14,661 nt of DNA from Verrucomicrobia bacterium UBA6775. Lineage in GTDB: Bacteria > Verrucomicrobiota > Verrucomicrobiia > Limisphaerales > UBA1096. This document shows positions 7,757-14,605 of the stretch, in pieces. Every line of letters begins with the position of its first letter. Position 1 is the first letter of the stretch. Below the pieces are notes generated by a model. The model ran no database searches. It worked only from the letters and a program-made list of their open reading frames with translations, and was not told where the DNA came from. A program made the position numbers and the translations under genes. Where the stretch lies: NCBI GenBank assembly GCA_002453165.1, contig DKGH01000225.1, positions 1 to 14,661 of the forward strand. The letters run 5' to 3'.

Positions 7757-8668
7757 ATGAAAAAACAAATCCTTGCTGGGCTCATTGTGGGCATGATGGT
7801 TGCGACTCCGGTTTGGGGCGCGAAGAATAAGGTCGTGAAAATCGGGGAACGCCCCGAGAGTTTGACCAAGGGATTCGGCGGCAAGTACTACGTCACCGTG
7901 ATGAACTCCCCCGACAAGGAGGGCGACGCGGTGATCAAGGTACTCGACGGCGACAATTCGAAGGTCTTCGCCAAGGGACTGAACGAGCCGAAGGGCATCG
8001 CCTTCACCGGCAAATATCTCGTCACCGCCGACCAGACGCGCGTGATGAAAATCGACCGCAAAGGCAACGTGAGCGTGTTGGCGGACAAAAAGGATTTTCC
8101 CCGCGAGGTCAGCTTTCTCAACGACGTAGCCGCGTCACATGATCGCAAGAGCGTGTACGTGACTGACATGGGCGCGATCAGCAAGATGTTCGACCCTGAT
8201 AAGGAGCGCACACTTTGGCCGCTCGACAGCAAGCAGGCCAAGGAACTGCCGGCACAGGGCTGCGTGTACAAGATTTCGATCGAGGACGGGAAAATCACCG
8301 ACGCCGTCGCGCCCGGGCAGGCGGATATGCCGGGGCCGAACGGCGTAGGCCGCTCCGGCAAAACCGGCCTGTTGATGGGTGACTTCTTCACCGGCAACAT
8401 CGTGCGCAAGACGGCGAAGGGCAAACTGCGCGTCATCACCAAGGGACTGCGCGGCGCGGATGCGGTCGACCCGGACGGCAAGGGCGGCATCTACGTCTCG
8501 AGCTGGACACAGGGGAAGATTTGGAAATTGACCAACAACGGCAAAAAGAAGGAAGTGATCCTCGAGGGCCTCAAGTCGGCCGCCGACTTTTATCTCGACC
8601 GCAAGGCAAACAAGCTGATCGTGCCGGACATGCTGGCCGGGACGCTGATTTTTGTTGATATCAAGTAG
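7757..8668 (+). CDS. Exported SMP-30/gluconolactonase-like beta-propeller protein
   Basis: This 303-aa protein has a clear Sec signal peptide: MKKQ, a hydrophobic core, and likely cleavage around residues 21-22 after TPVWG/A. The rest is a run of short beta-strand repeats typical of six-bladed SMP-30/gluconolactonase/NHL-like propellers. Likely metal-site positions are visible: Glu34 in ERPESL, LND at 121-123, PNG at 194-196 and ADAVDPDG at 234-241. The family includes lactonases and strictosidine-synthase-like hydrolases, but many secreted members have no known substrate, so only the fold-level call is secure. The start is fixed by the signal peptide; an AGGAA-like ribosome site is present but rather far (about 16 bases). 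It is divergent from the methyltransferase gene (42-bp gap). That gap holds a degenerate palindrome copy, ACTTGGCCGAG. Confidence 0.8.
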   Translation: MKKQILAGLIVGMMVATPVWGAKNKVVKIGERPESLTKGFGGKYYVTVMNSPDKEGDAVIKVLDGDNSKVFAKGLNEPKGIAFTGKYLVTADQTRVMKIDRKGNVSVLADKKDFPREVSFLNDVAASHDRKSVYVTDMGAISKMFDPDKERTLWPLDSKQAKELPAQGCVYKISIEDGKITDAVAPGQADMPGPNGVGRSGKTGLLMGDFFTGNIVRKTAKGKLRVITKGLRGADAVDPDGKGGIYVSSWTQGKIWKLTNNGKKKEVILEGLKSAADFYLDRKANKLIVPDMLAGTLIFVDIK

Positions 8669-8710
8669 CCATAGCCCGTTTGATTTGCGCCTCCGGGTGG
8701 CACGGCCGCT

Positions 8711-8733
8711 GGCCCGCCGCCCGGGGGCTTTTT
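8711..8733 (+). terminator. GC-rich hairpin plus T5 between the SMP-30-like gene and trpS
   Basis: GGCCC (8711-8715) can pair with GGGC plus the next T (8725-8729), with a 9-nt loop. It is immediately followed by a five-T run at 8729-8733. This looks like a weak intrinsic terminator of the upstream gene. The T-run ends five bases before the trpS ATG, and the only Shine-Dalgarno-like G-run (8723-8727) lies in the 3' side of the hairpin. It might therefore act on trpS expression instead. The stem is short and the call is tentative. Confidence 0.3.
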
Positions 8734-8737
8734 GTTT

Positions 8738-9703
8738 ATGATCATACTTTCAGGAATCCAGCCGTCGGGCACGCTGCACGTGGGCAATTACTTCGGCATG
8801 ATGCGCCCGGCGATCGAGCTGCAGGAGCAGGGCGAGGCGTATTATTTCATAGCCGACTACCACTCGATGACGTCGCTGTTCGACGCCGATGAGCGGCGCA
8901 AAAATACCCTCGACGTGGCGCTGGATTTTCTTGCGTGCGGCCTTGACCCGGCCAAGTCGGTGTTCTTCCGCCAGAGCGACGTGCCGGAAGTCTGCGAGTT
9001 GACCTGGTTACTCAGCTCGCTCACTCCAATGGGCCTGCTCGAGCGCTGCCACAGCTACAAGGACAAGATGGCCAAGGGCCTCTCGCCCAACCACGGCCTG
9101 TTTGCCTACCCGGTTTTGATGGCGTCAGATATTTTGATTTACGACTCCAACATCGTGCCGGTCGGCCGTGATCAAAAGCAGCACGTCGAGGTCACACGCG
9201 ACATCGCGATCAAGTTCAACCAGACCTACGGCGAGACGTTTGTGATCCCGGAGCCGCAGATCCGCGACTCGGTGGCGGTCGTCCCCGGCACGGACGGCCA
9301 GAAAATGAGCAAAAGCTACGGCAACACGATCGACATTTTCGGGGAGGAAAAGCCGCTACGCAAAACCATCATGCGCTTGGTGATGGACAGTCGCCCGCCC
9401 GAGGAGCCCAAGCCGGACGCCGACAAAAACATCGCCGTGCAACTGCTCCGGCTCGTCGCCACTGAGGATGTGGCCAAGGATTGGGAGGAACGCCTCCGCG
9501 CCGGTGGGCTGGGCTACGGCGACCTTAAAAAGGCGTTGTTCGAGCAGTACTGGGAGTTTTTTGCGGAGGCCCGGGCCAAGCGCGCCGAGTTGGAAAACAA
9601 TCTCGACCACGTGAACCAGGTGTTGAAGGACGGCGCCTCGAAGGCCCGTGAACGGGCGACCACGGTTCTCGATCGCGCCCGCAAAAACTGCGGCCTGGCT
9701 TGA
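8738..9703 (+). CDS. trpS: Tryptophan--tRNA ligase (tryptophanyl-tRNA synthetase)
   Basis: This is a class Ic aminoacyl-tRNA synthetase, cytosolic, charging tRNA-Trp with tryptophan using ATP. It is 321 aa from the ATG at 8738, close to E. coli TrpS (334). Visible motifs are SGIQPSGTLHVGNYFG at the N-terminus (TLHVGNY is the HIGH-equivalent), DYHSMTSLF, YPVLMASDILIYDSNIVPVGRDQKQHVE, and the KMSKS loop exactly as KMSKS at residues 189-193, followed by YGNTIDIF. A TTG six bases upstream (8732) is in frame and would add Met-Phe. I prefer the ATG because it gives the usual Met-Ile-Ile-Leu-Ser-Gly-Ile-Gln-Pro beginning and leaves about 10 bases to the G-rich ribosome-site candidate. The gene is convergent with ccsA, with only 23 bp between the stops. 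Confidence 0.97.
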   Translation: MIILSGIQPSGTLHVGNYFGMMRPAIELQEQGEAYYFIADYHSMTSLFDADERRKNTLDVALDFLACGLDPAKSVFFRQSDVPEVCELTWLLSSLTPMGLLERCHSYKDKMAKGLSPNHGLFAYPVLMASDILIYDSNIVPVGRDQKQHVEVTRDIAIKFNQTYGETFVIPEPQIRDSVAVVPGTDGQKMSKSYGNTIDIFGEEKPLRKTIMRLVMDSRPPEEPKPDADKNIAVQLLRLVATEDVAKDWEERLRAGGLGYGDLKKALFEQYWEFFAEARAKRAELENNLDHVNQVLKDGASKARERATTVLDRARKNCGLA

Positions 9704-9710
9704 TGCCCCC

Positions 9711-9722
9711 GCTAGGCCAAGC
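9711..9722. repeat. One-mismatch palindrome copy in the trpS/ccsA convergent gap
   Basis: GCTAGGCCAAGC differs by one base from GCTTGGCCAAGC and fills half of the 23-bp gap between two convergent stop codons. Confidence 0.7.
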
Positions 9723-9726
9723 CGCA

Positions 9727-11760
9727 TCAGAAACCGAACGCCTTGAGCAGGTAGATGATCGTTCCAGCGGCGGTGATCACGATCACGCCCCCCTCGACGA
9801 TCAGCCATGGAAGCGGGCTGGCTGCAGCAGCTCCGTCTTTTTGCGATGCCGCTTTGCCGGCGTTGTCGAGAGTGCCAAGCATCAGGCCGCCGGTCATGAT
9901 CACGATCTGCGAGCAGACAAACACCATCAGCCAGGCGAACGCCTTGTCCATAAAGCCGTAGGAGTGAAGGCCGATGCCAAGCATGTTCGTCCCGAAAAAT
10001 GACCAAGCAGTGATCACGTTGCCGAAGATAGAAGCAGCCACAATTCCGCGCTCGCGGATGATACCTCCCCAGCGCGCGTGCAGGATAGCGGCGTTCCAAA
10101 TCACGATCATCAGCGCCCCGTTTTCCTTGGGATCCCAACCCCAAAACCGGCCCCACGATTGGTCGGCCCAAATGCCGCCCAGCACAGTGCCGACAAAGCT
10201 GAACAGGGCAGCGAAGCAGATAATGCCGTAAATCATCTTGGTGATGCCGGTGCGGTTGGCTTTCTCGAATGGCACCTTGTTGGAGACGAAGTCCCGCACC
10301 ACATACACGATCGCAAGGAACCCAGCAACAAACGTGGCCGAGTAGCCGATGGTGATGATCACCACGTGTGTCGCGAGCCAGAAGTTGGTATCGAGCACGG
10401 CCTGCAGCATCTCCATCGTGTCGCCGCTAAGCGAGAGGCCGTGTGCGACAAGAAGCGTCACAAACCCGACCGAGCTGGCCACGACGTTGCCGATGCCGTC
10501 CCGATAGATGCGTTCAAGGATCAGTCCAAGGATCACCGCGCCCCAGCCAACGAACACCGCCGCGGAGTACAGGTTCGTCACCGGCGGCCGGCCCTCGAGC
10601 CACATGCGGAAAATCAGCCCGGCCGTGTGCACCACCGCCGCAAGGGCGACGAGGTAGTAAGCGGTCTGATTTGGCCACTTGGCAAGCGACAACCAGCTGC
10701 CGCAGGCCAGCAAAAAAGCGATCACATAAAGAATCTCGCACTTGTAAAACGGATCAAAATTGTTGAATCCAAACTCTGTGCCGGTCTTGCCGGCGATCCC
10801 AACGAGGTTGTTTTTTTCAAGATACCCGCGATAGGCAGCCAGCTCGGCATTGAATGTTGCGGCGTCATCCTTCGCATAGGCAGAAAGCATCGCGGCATAG
10901 GATTGGACCGCACCGTTGAACTCGATCTTCCATTCGGATTCCGGCTGGGCCGCATTGGTGATGCTGTGAAAGAGGCTCGCGCTCATGGACTTCCATTCAG
11001 TGTCACCGCCTGTGACCGGGGGAACGGTTCGAGGCCAAAACATCACGCCACTCTTGTCGCCCTCGTGAATTGTGGGATCGATGAACACCTCCAGCAGGCG
11101 CGAGAATTGTTGATGCTCATCCTCGTCGTGCTCGGTACCGGTCTCGTGTGCGCGAACAGCCGCCATGCCGGCAGGAAAAATCCGGGTCATCTCGTCCAGA
11201 TCCTGCTTGAAGTCGGTCGAGTGCTGGGGCCGAAAGCTCTTGGCCAAGCGCTGGTAGATCATCAGTGAATCAGCCACGCCCTTGATCGACTTTTCGAAGG
11301 GCGTCCGCAGCTCCGCCTGCTTGGCATGGATGCGGGCGCTGTCCTTGGCCAAGCGCTGGAAATTTTCCTCAGCAGCAACCTCGTCCACGGAAAAATGTTT
11401 TTCGCCCTTGGCCAAGCCGAGATGGTCCTTTACCTCCTCGTTGTCGATCCGGAAAACCGGGCGCGACCGGGCGAGTTCTGGCTTGGCCGCCACCTCGAGC
11501 AACCACTCAACAGCGGGATACGGTTTCTCTTTATCACCTTCCTTTCGCAGAGCGGTCGACTTGTGGCGGATGACCCGCATGGCATTGCGCGCGGTAGAGT
11601 CGATCGGCTGGGTGCGTCCGTCGAGCAACACTGGCAACTCTGCGAAACCATAAATGTCCGGCTTGTCGGCCTCGGCCTTGGGCAGAAAGACGAGTCCCTT
11701 GAGCACCCAGAGAGCCATAACCAGGGTTGCAATGATGGGAACGGTTAAATATTTCTTCAT
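9727..11760 (-). CDS. ccsA: Cytochrome c biogenesis protein CcsA/ResC (WWD heme-handling protein) with long N-terminal extracytoplasmic region
   Basis: CcsA is the membrane partner of ResB/CcsB in System II cytochrome c maturation. It binds heme through a WWD motif and presents it outside the cytoplasm to apocytochrome CXXCH sites. The product is 677 aa. Residues about 340-677 hold the multi-helix CcsA domain with the WWD motif WADQSWGRFWGWDPKE at 531-546. Candidate heme-ligand histidines are His378, His465 and His599. Before it come one N-terminal helix (6-26) and about 310 residues outside the membrane, including LPVLLDGRTQPIDSTARNAM (42-61). A comparable DGR-x-x-P-x-D/N-T region occurs in Bacteroidetes CcsBA-type proteins. 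Three palindrome copies in this region each encode Leu-Ala-Lys. The start codon overlaps the resB stop as ATGA (11757-11760), implying translational coupling. A last helix (about 650-673) follows a low-complexity Ala-rich spacer. Confidence 0.95.
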   Translation of the reverse strand: MKKYLTVPIIATLVMALWVLKGLVFLPKAEADKPDIYGFAELPVLLDGRTQPIDSTARNAMRVIRHKSTALRKEGDKEKPYPAVEWLLEVAAKPELARSRPVFRIDNEEVKDHLGLAKGEKHFSVDEVAAEENFQRLAKDSARIHAKQAELRTPFEKSIKGVADSLMIYQRLAKSFRPQHSTDFKQDLDEMTRIFPAGMAAVRAHETGTEHDEDEHQQFSRLLEVFIDPTIHEGDKSGVMFWPRTVPPVTGGDTEWKSMSASLFHSITNAAQPESEWKIEFNGAVQSYAAMLSAYAKDDAATFNAELAAYRGYLEKNNLVGIAGKTGTEFGFNNFDPFYKCEILYVIAFLLACGSWLSLAKWPNQTAYYLVALAAVVHTAGLIFRMWLEGRPPVTNLYSAAVFVGWGAVILGLILERIYRDGIGNVVASSVGFVTLLVAHGLSLSGDTMEMLQAVLDTNFWLATHVVIITIGYSATFVAGFLAIVYVVRDFVSNKVPFEKANRTGITKMIYGIICFAALFSFVGTVLGGIWADQSWGRFWGWDPKENGALMIVIWNAAILHARWGGIIRERGIVAASIFGNVITAWSFFGTNMLGIGLHSYGFMDKAFAWLMVFVCSQIVIMTGGLMLGTLDNAGKAASQKDGAAAASPLPWLIVEGGVIVITAAGTIIYLLKAFGF
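11239..11248. repeat. Iterated palindrome copy in ccsA
   Basis: CTTGGCCAAG followed by CGCTGG. On the minus strand it is read within Gln-Arg-Leu-Ala-Lys-Ser of the CcsA N-terminal region. Confidence 0.9.
11344..11353. repeat. Iterated palindrome copy in ccsA
   Basis: CTTGGCCAAG followed by CGCTGG, exactly 105 bp from the previous copy with the same right flank. It is read within Gln-Arg-Leu-Ala-Lys-Asp. Confidence 0.9.
11407..11416. repeat. Iterated palindrome copy in ccsA
   Basis: CTTGGCCAAG followed by CC, exactly 63 bp beyond the previous copy. It is read within Gly-Leu-Ala-Lys-Gly. Confidence 0.9.
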
Positions 11761-13391
11761 GCCTTGGCCTTTCTCTTTCTGGTGAATCCGACCAGATGGG
11801 TCAGGAACTGGATCGACATGCCCAACCCTACCATCGCACAGGAAATGTAAGGCGTCACCCAGCCCGGGTTGCGCACGACCTGTAGGACGGTAGCTTTGTC
11901 GTTCTCGGGGTCGAAGCTGGCTTGAAAGTAGGTTTTGCCCCGGTAACGCAGCGGGTGATTCATCTTGATGTGCACATTGCGTTCCGCACCGCTGATGCGC
12001 TCTCGCACAACCACGTCACTGGAGAAGTTCCGGGCCTTCTCCGTGCCCTGGAATTTGTCGTGTCGAAAGTCCTCCAACTCGATGTCGTACTCCTCGTAGT
12101 ATCGCTTGAAACGCAGCGCCAGCTCGTACTCCCTGCCGTCGTGCTCAAAGGTCTGCTCCGGGATAGGCTTGCGCAGCGCTCCGAACAGCGCCGACACCAT
12201 CCATGTGCCAAGCTCCTTGCCGTCGGTGCTTTGCAGGGCGACGTAGGCACTGGGAAAGTTGACCTCCTCAAGCGAGGTAACCGAATCCATCTGCGTGGCC
12301 ACAAGGGTCAACCCCTTACCGGTAGTGGCCGGGTTCGACTGACCAATGACGGGCTCGGAGAGATCGGAGTTTTTGAAGTAGGCCTTTACCGTCACTTCAA
12401 ACGGCAGGTCGCCCATGCGGAACTGCCCCTTCTCCGCCAGGATTTCGGCGGGGATGGACGCGTAGGTGTCGGTCTCCGCGTTGCTTTTGTCGATGATGAC
12501 CAGCTCGCAAAACTCGCGGCTTATCGAGTGGTTTTTAACCTGACCCTCCTCAAGTCGCATGTTGCTTTCGACCTGAAACTGGTCGGTCACGATCTGCCCA
12601 AGCAGCATCAGGATCAGCCCGGCGTGCGTCAGGAAGATGCCAATCTTCTTCTTGCTGAAAGCGAACCGCTGGAAGTGCGCAGCCAAAAGGTTGATCAGCA
12701 GTACGACCGCCACGAGGTAGCCCCCAACGAACGGGAATTTAAACATTGTCGGGTAACCCGCCGAGAGAACGAATTCGCGAAACCGCTGCTTCTCCGCATC
12801 CACCACCGCAGCGTCACCGGTCAGCTTGTAAAACCATGTCTCATACGGTTGCCGGTAGCGCAGCTCGTGAATGACCCCTACCGTCTTGGCTGGCTTGCCG
12901 TCCTTTGTGCCGGTCAACTCCACGTACGTGCCGGCATTTCCGTCGACCGTAATCGACTCGGTTCCCGAGAGCTTCTCGACCCGTCCCAGCCCAAGCTGCC
13001 CGCGCCAACGGTTAATATTTTCCCTTAGACCACCCGCGCCCTTGGCCATTTTGCTCACTGAGATGGTCGCGCGTTCCGCACCATTCGAAGCCTCGAACTG
13101 CAGCATGCTGAACTGGGTGCCTTCGATCTCTGTCCAGTTGCCTTGGTCGGTCTCCCACGGCTTCAAACCCCAGTCAGTGTCGCCCATGCGGATCTGCGCC
13201 CAGCCGGCGCCACCGACCGCCTCAGGGATTAGTAGGTAACTCCGAAAATATTTTTTCTGTGCGTCGTAAAGCCCCTGATCCACCTGCGCGAGAGTGCCGA
13301 CAAACACCAGCACCAACGCCGCCATCAGGCAAACCACAGTCAGACGCAGCGAACACCAAAACTTAACAAACGGTTTGAGAAACACCTCCAT
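11757..13391 (-). CDS. resB: Cytochrome c biogenesis protein ResB/CcsB (Ccs1 family) with an extra domain inserted after the first helix
   Basis: ResB/Ccs1 forms the cytochrome c synthetase with CcsA in the membrane. The 544-aa protein has predicted membrane helices at about 13-35, 222-238, 250-267 and 512-534. The ResB signatures are FWCSLRLTVVCLMAALVLVF...GTLAQVDQGLY at the N-terminus, LTHAGLILMLLGQ in helix 3 (His256), and HPLRYRGKTYFQASFDPENDK before the last helix. Between helices 1 and 2, residues about 85-212 form an additional domain with NRWRGQLGL (127-135) and TWFYKLTG (185-192). This domain is shared with both halves of the protein encoded just upstream. The core ResB family normally has only a short connection here. 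The ATG at 13389 lacks a clear Shine-Dalgarno and is 9 bp after the upstream stop, so it is probably read by coupling. Confidence 0.94.
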   Translation of the reverse strand: MEVFLKPFVKFWCSLRLTVVCLMAALVLVFVGTLAQVDQGLYDAQKKYFRSYLLIPEAVGGAGWAQIRMGDTDWGLKPWETDQGNWTEIEGTQFSMLQFEASNGAERATISVSKMAKGAGGLRENINRWRGQLGLGRVEKLSGTESITVDGNAGTYVELTGTKDGKPAKTVGVIHELRYRQPYETWFYKLTGDAAVVDAEKQRFREFVLSAGYPTMFKFPFVGGYLVAVVLLINLLAAHFQRFAFSKKKIGIFLTHAGLILMLLGQIVTDQFQVESNMRLEEGQVKNHSISREFCELVIIDKSNAETDTYASIPAEILAEKGQFRMGDLPFEVTVKAYFKNSDLSEPVIGQSNPATTGKGLTLVATQMDSVTSLEEVNFPSAYVALQSTDGKELGTWMVSALFGALRKPIPEQTFEHDGREYELALRFKRYYEEYDIELEDFRHDKFQGTEKARNFSSDVVVRERISGAERNVHIKMNHPLRYRGKTYFQASFDPENDKATVLQVVRNPGWVTPYISCAMVGLGMSIQFLTHLVGFTRKRKAKA

Positions 13392-13400
13392 CGCGACCGG

Positions 13401-14471
13401 TTATTTTGGAAATTGAATGGACTCAAGAAACGCCCTGAACGCGGCATTTTCCGGTGTGACCGCCTCGCTTGGCCCGCTGATCTTGTAAAACCAAGTCGCG
13501 TTGCCAACGGGATGAAACACGCTGTACGAGGCGGTCTTTTCACCCACCGCCTCAACAAGCGTGGCGGGTGTACCACTGATGGTGACCTGTTTCGTGACGT
13601 CCGCGAGCCCATCCGCATCGACCGGCGGCAGGCCGGACTGCCCTCGCCAACGATTGACGTTTGCCAGCAGCCCGCCAACCTCACCCGGGAAGGTCATCAC
13701 GGTGATTTCCGCCTGCCCGGCACCGGCTGTGAAATTCCCGAGCCGCATCGAGGTGGGCGCCTTTTCCTCCCAGCTACCCGGCACAGTCCAGGTCGGCTTG
13801 GCCACTGCCGGGGCAGACGGCGGCGGTGGCGGAGGAGCAGCCTGTGAGGCCCTCTGCGCCTCCTGCATTAAACTTTGGAAATCGATGGTCGATGCCCCAG
13901 GCTGAAACGCCAGCCGAGTCAGGAATTGAGTGAAGTTTTCCAGCTGTGCCTCGATCGCATCCGCCGAGCCGGACAACTTGAAAAACCAAGTCACTTGGCC
14001 AAGCGTGGTCGACGCGGTGACAATTCGGGGCGGCTTGGCCTGACCCTCGATCGGAGTCTCGCCTGTGAAATCATAAAGCGACCCCGGCTGGCCGCTGATG
14101 GTGATCGCCTTGGCCGCCTTGGCCGCCTCCTCCGGACCAATCACCCCGAGGCCAACCTGCTGCCGCCAGAGGTTGACGATGTCCGTGGTCCCGGCAACGG
14201 CTGCGGGCAACGGTATCACAGTGACAAACGCGCCGCCGGTGGCATCGAACGAGTGCGTCGTCATCGGCGATGCATTGGAGCTGGCCTTCCAGCCGTCCGG
14301 CAGGGCGAACTTCAGATATTGGTCACTCGCCTGCGGGGCCTTCGGCTTCGGGATCGTCTGCATCGACACGCTGTCGTCCGTGCCGCTAGCCAGCTCTAGC
14401 ATCATCACGATCAGGATCAGGCTGACAATGAAAATCCCGTCTCTCTTGTAGTTGGGTTGTGGTTTTTCCAC
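13401..14471 (-). CDS. Uncharacterised membrane-anchored protein with two NRWRGQ/TWFYK domains, first gene of the resB-ccsA operon
   Basis: I do not recognise a named family for this 356-aa protein. It has an N-terminal hydrophobic helix (about 12-28) preceded by Lys-Arg. This suggests a signal anchor with the rest outside the cytoplasm. Two homologous domains follow: copy A, about 52-190 (NLWRQQVGL at 100-108, TWFFKLSG at 161-168), and copy B, about 227-355 (NRWRGQSGL at 273-281, TWFYKISG at 326-333). A Pro/Ala linker containing six consecutive Pro (213-218) separates them. A third copy sits inside ResB, whose gene begins 9 bp downstream, so a role in cytochrome c assembly or heme delivery is a reasonable inference, not shown. 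No CXXCH or thioredoxin CXXC motif is present. The start is GTG (14469-14471); an in-frame stop lies 24-26 bases upstream and the next Met residues fall inside the helix. No clear Shine-Dalgarno is seen. Confidence 0.85.
   Translation of the reverse strand: MEKPQPNYKRDGIFIVSLILIVMMLELASGTDDSVSMQTIPKPKAPQASDQYLKFALPDGWKASSNASPMTTHSFDATGGAFVTVIPLPAAVAGTTDIVNLWRQQVGLGVIGPEEAAKAAKAITISGQPGSLYDFTGETPIEGQAKPPRIVTASTTLGQVTWFFKLSGSADAIEAQLENFTQFLTRLAFQPGASTIDFQSLMQEAQRASQAAPPPPPPSAPAVAKPTWTVPGSWEEKAPTSMRLGNFTAGAGQAEITVMTFPGEVGGLLANVNRWRGQSGLPPVDADGLADVTKQVTISGTPATLVEAVGEKTASYSVFHPVGNATWFYKISGPSEAVTPENAAFRAFLESIQFPK
13994..14003. repeat. Iterated palindrome copy in the hypothetical gene of the cytochrome c operon
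   Basis: CTTGGCCAAG, extended to CG on the right. It is read on the minus strand as Thr-Leu-Gly-Gln-Val in copy A of the duplicated domain. Confidence 0.9.
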
Positions 14472-14605
14472 GCAAAAACCAGACGGCCTGGTTATTTAAA
14501 ACATTCACACCCGGCCCGGTGGAGGGCAAAGACTAGCGGCGATGGCTCATTTGGCAATCTCTTTGCTTGGCCAAGCGGGGTCGAATTTGCCACTTTTTGC
14601 GAAGC
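14472..14605. promoter_or_regulatory. Divergent intergenic region with palindrome, presumed promoters of the cytochrome c operon and the right-hand gene
   Basis: This 134-bp gap separates the GTG start of the hypothetical-resB-ccsA operon from the ATG of the partial gene on the other strand, so both promoters should lie here. It contains a perfect 12-bp palindrome GCTTGGCCAAGC (14565-14576) and an AT-rich patch (about 14491-14506) nearer the operon. I could not identify convincing -35/-10 pairs. Confidence 0.4.
14565..14576. repeat. Iterated palindrome copy in the divergent intergenic region
   Basis: Exact 12-bp palindrome GCTTGGCCAAGC between the cytochrome c operon and the right-hand gene. 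Confidence 0.92.

Noticed and set aside
7715..7768. Longer N-terminus for the methyltransferase (start at 7768)
   Set aside because: It would overlap the divergent gene's start by 12 bp and add residues unlike the family; the internal ATG at 7714 fits the family start and has AGGG upstream.
10078..11268. 396-aa open frame on the + strand opposite ccsA
   Set aside because: It overlaps the well-supported ccsA throughout; its His/Arg-rich translation without motifs is typical of a shadow frame.
11922..13028. 368-aa open frame on the + strand opposite resB
   Set aside because: It lies entirely opposite resB, with no recognisable domain, membrane pattern or signal peptide.
13401..14471. Hypothetical protein as a CcsX-like thioredoxin of System II
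   Set aside because: No CXXC motif or thioredoxin pattern; instead it has two copies of the unrelated NRWRGQ domain.
441..14576. Palindromes as a CRISPR array, parS cluster or ordinary intrinsic terminators
   Set aside because: Spacing is irregular, most copies lie inside genes without T-runs, the sequence does not match the parS consensus, and there are no spacers or cas genes.
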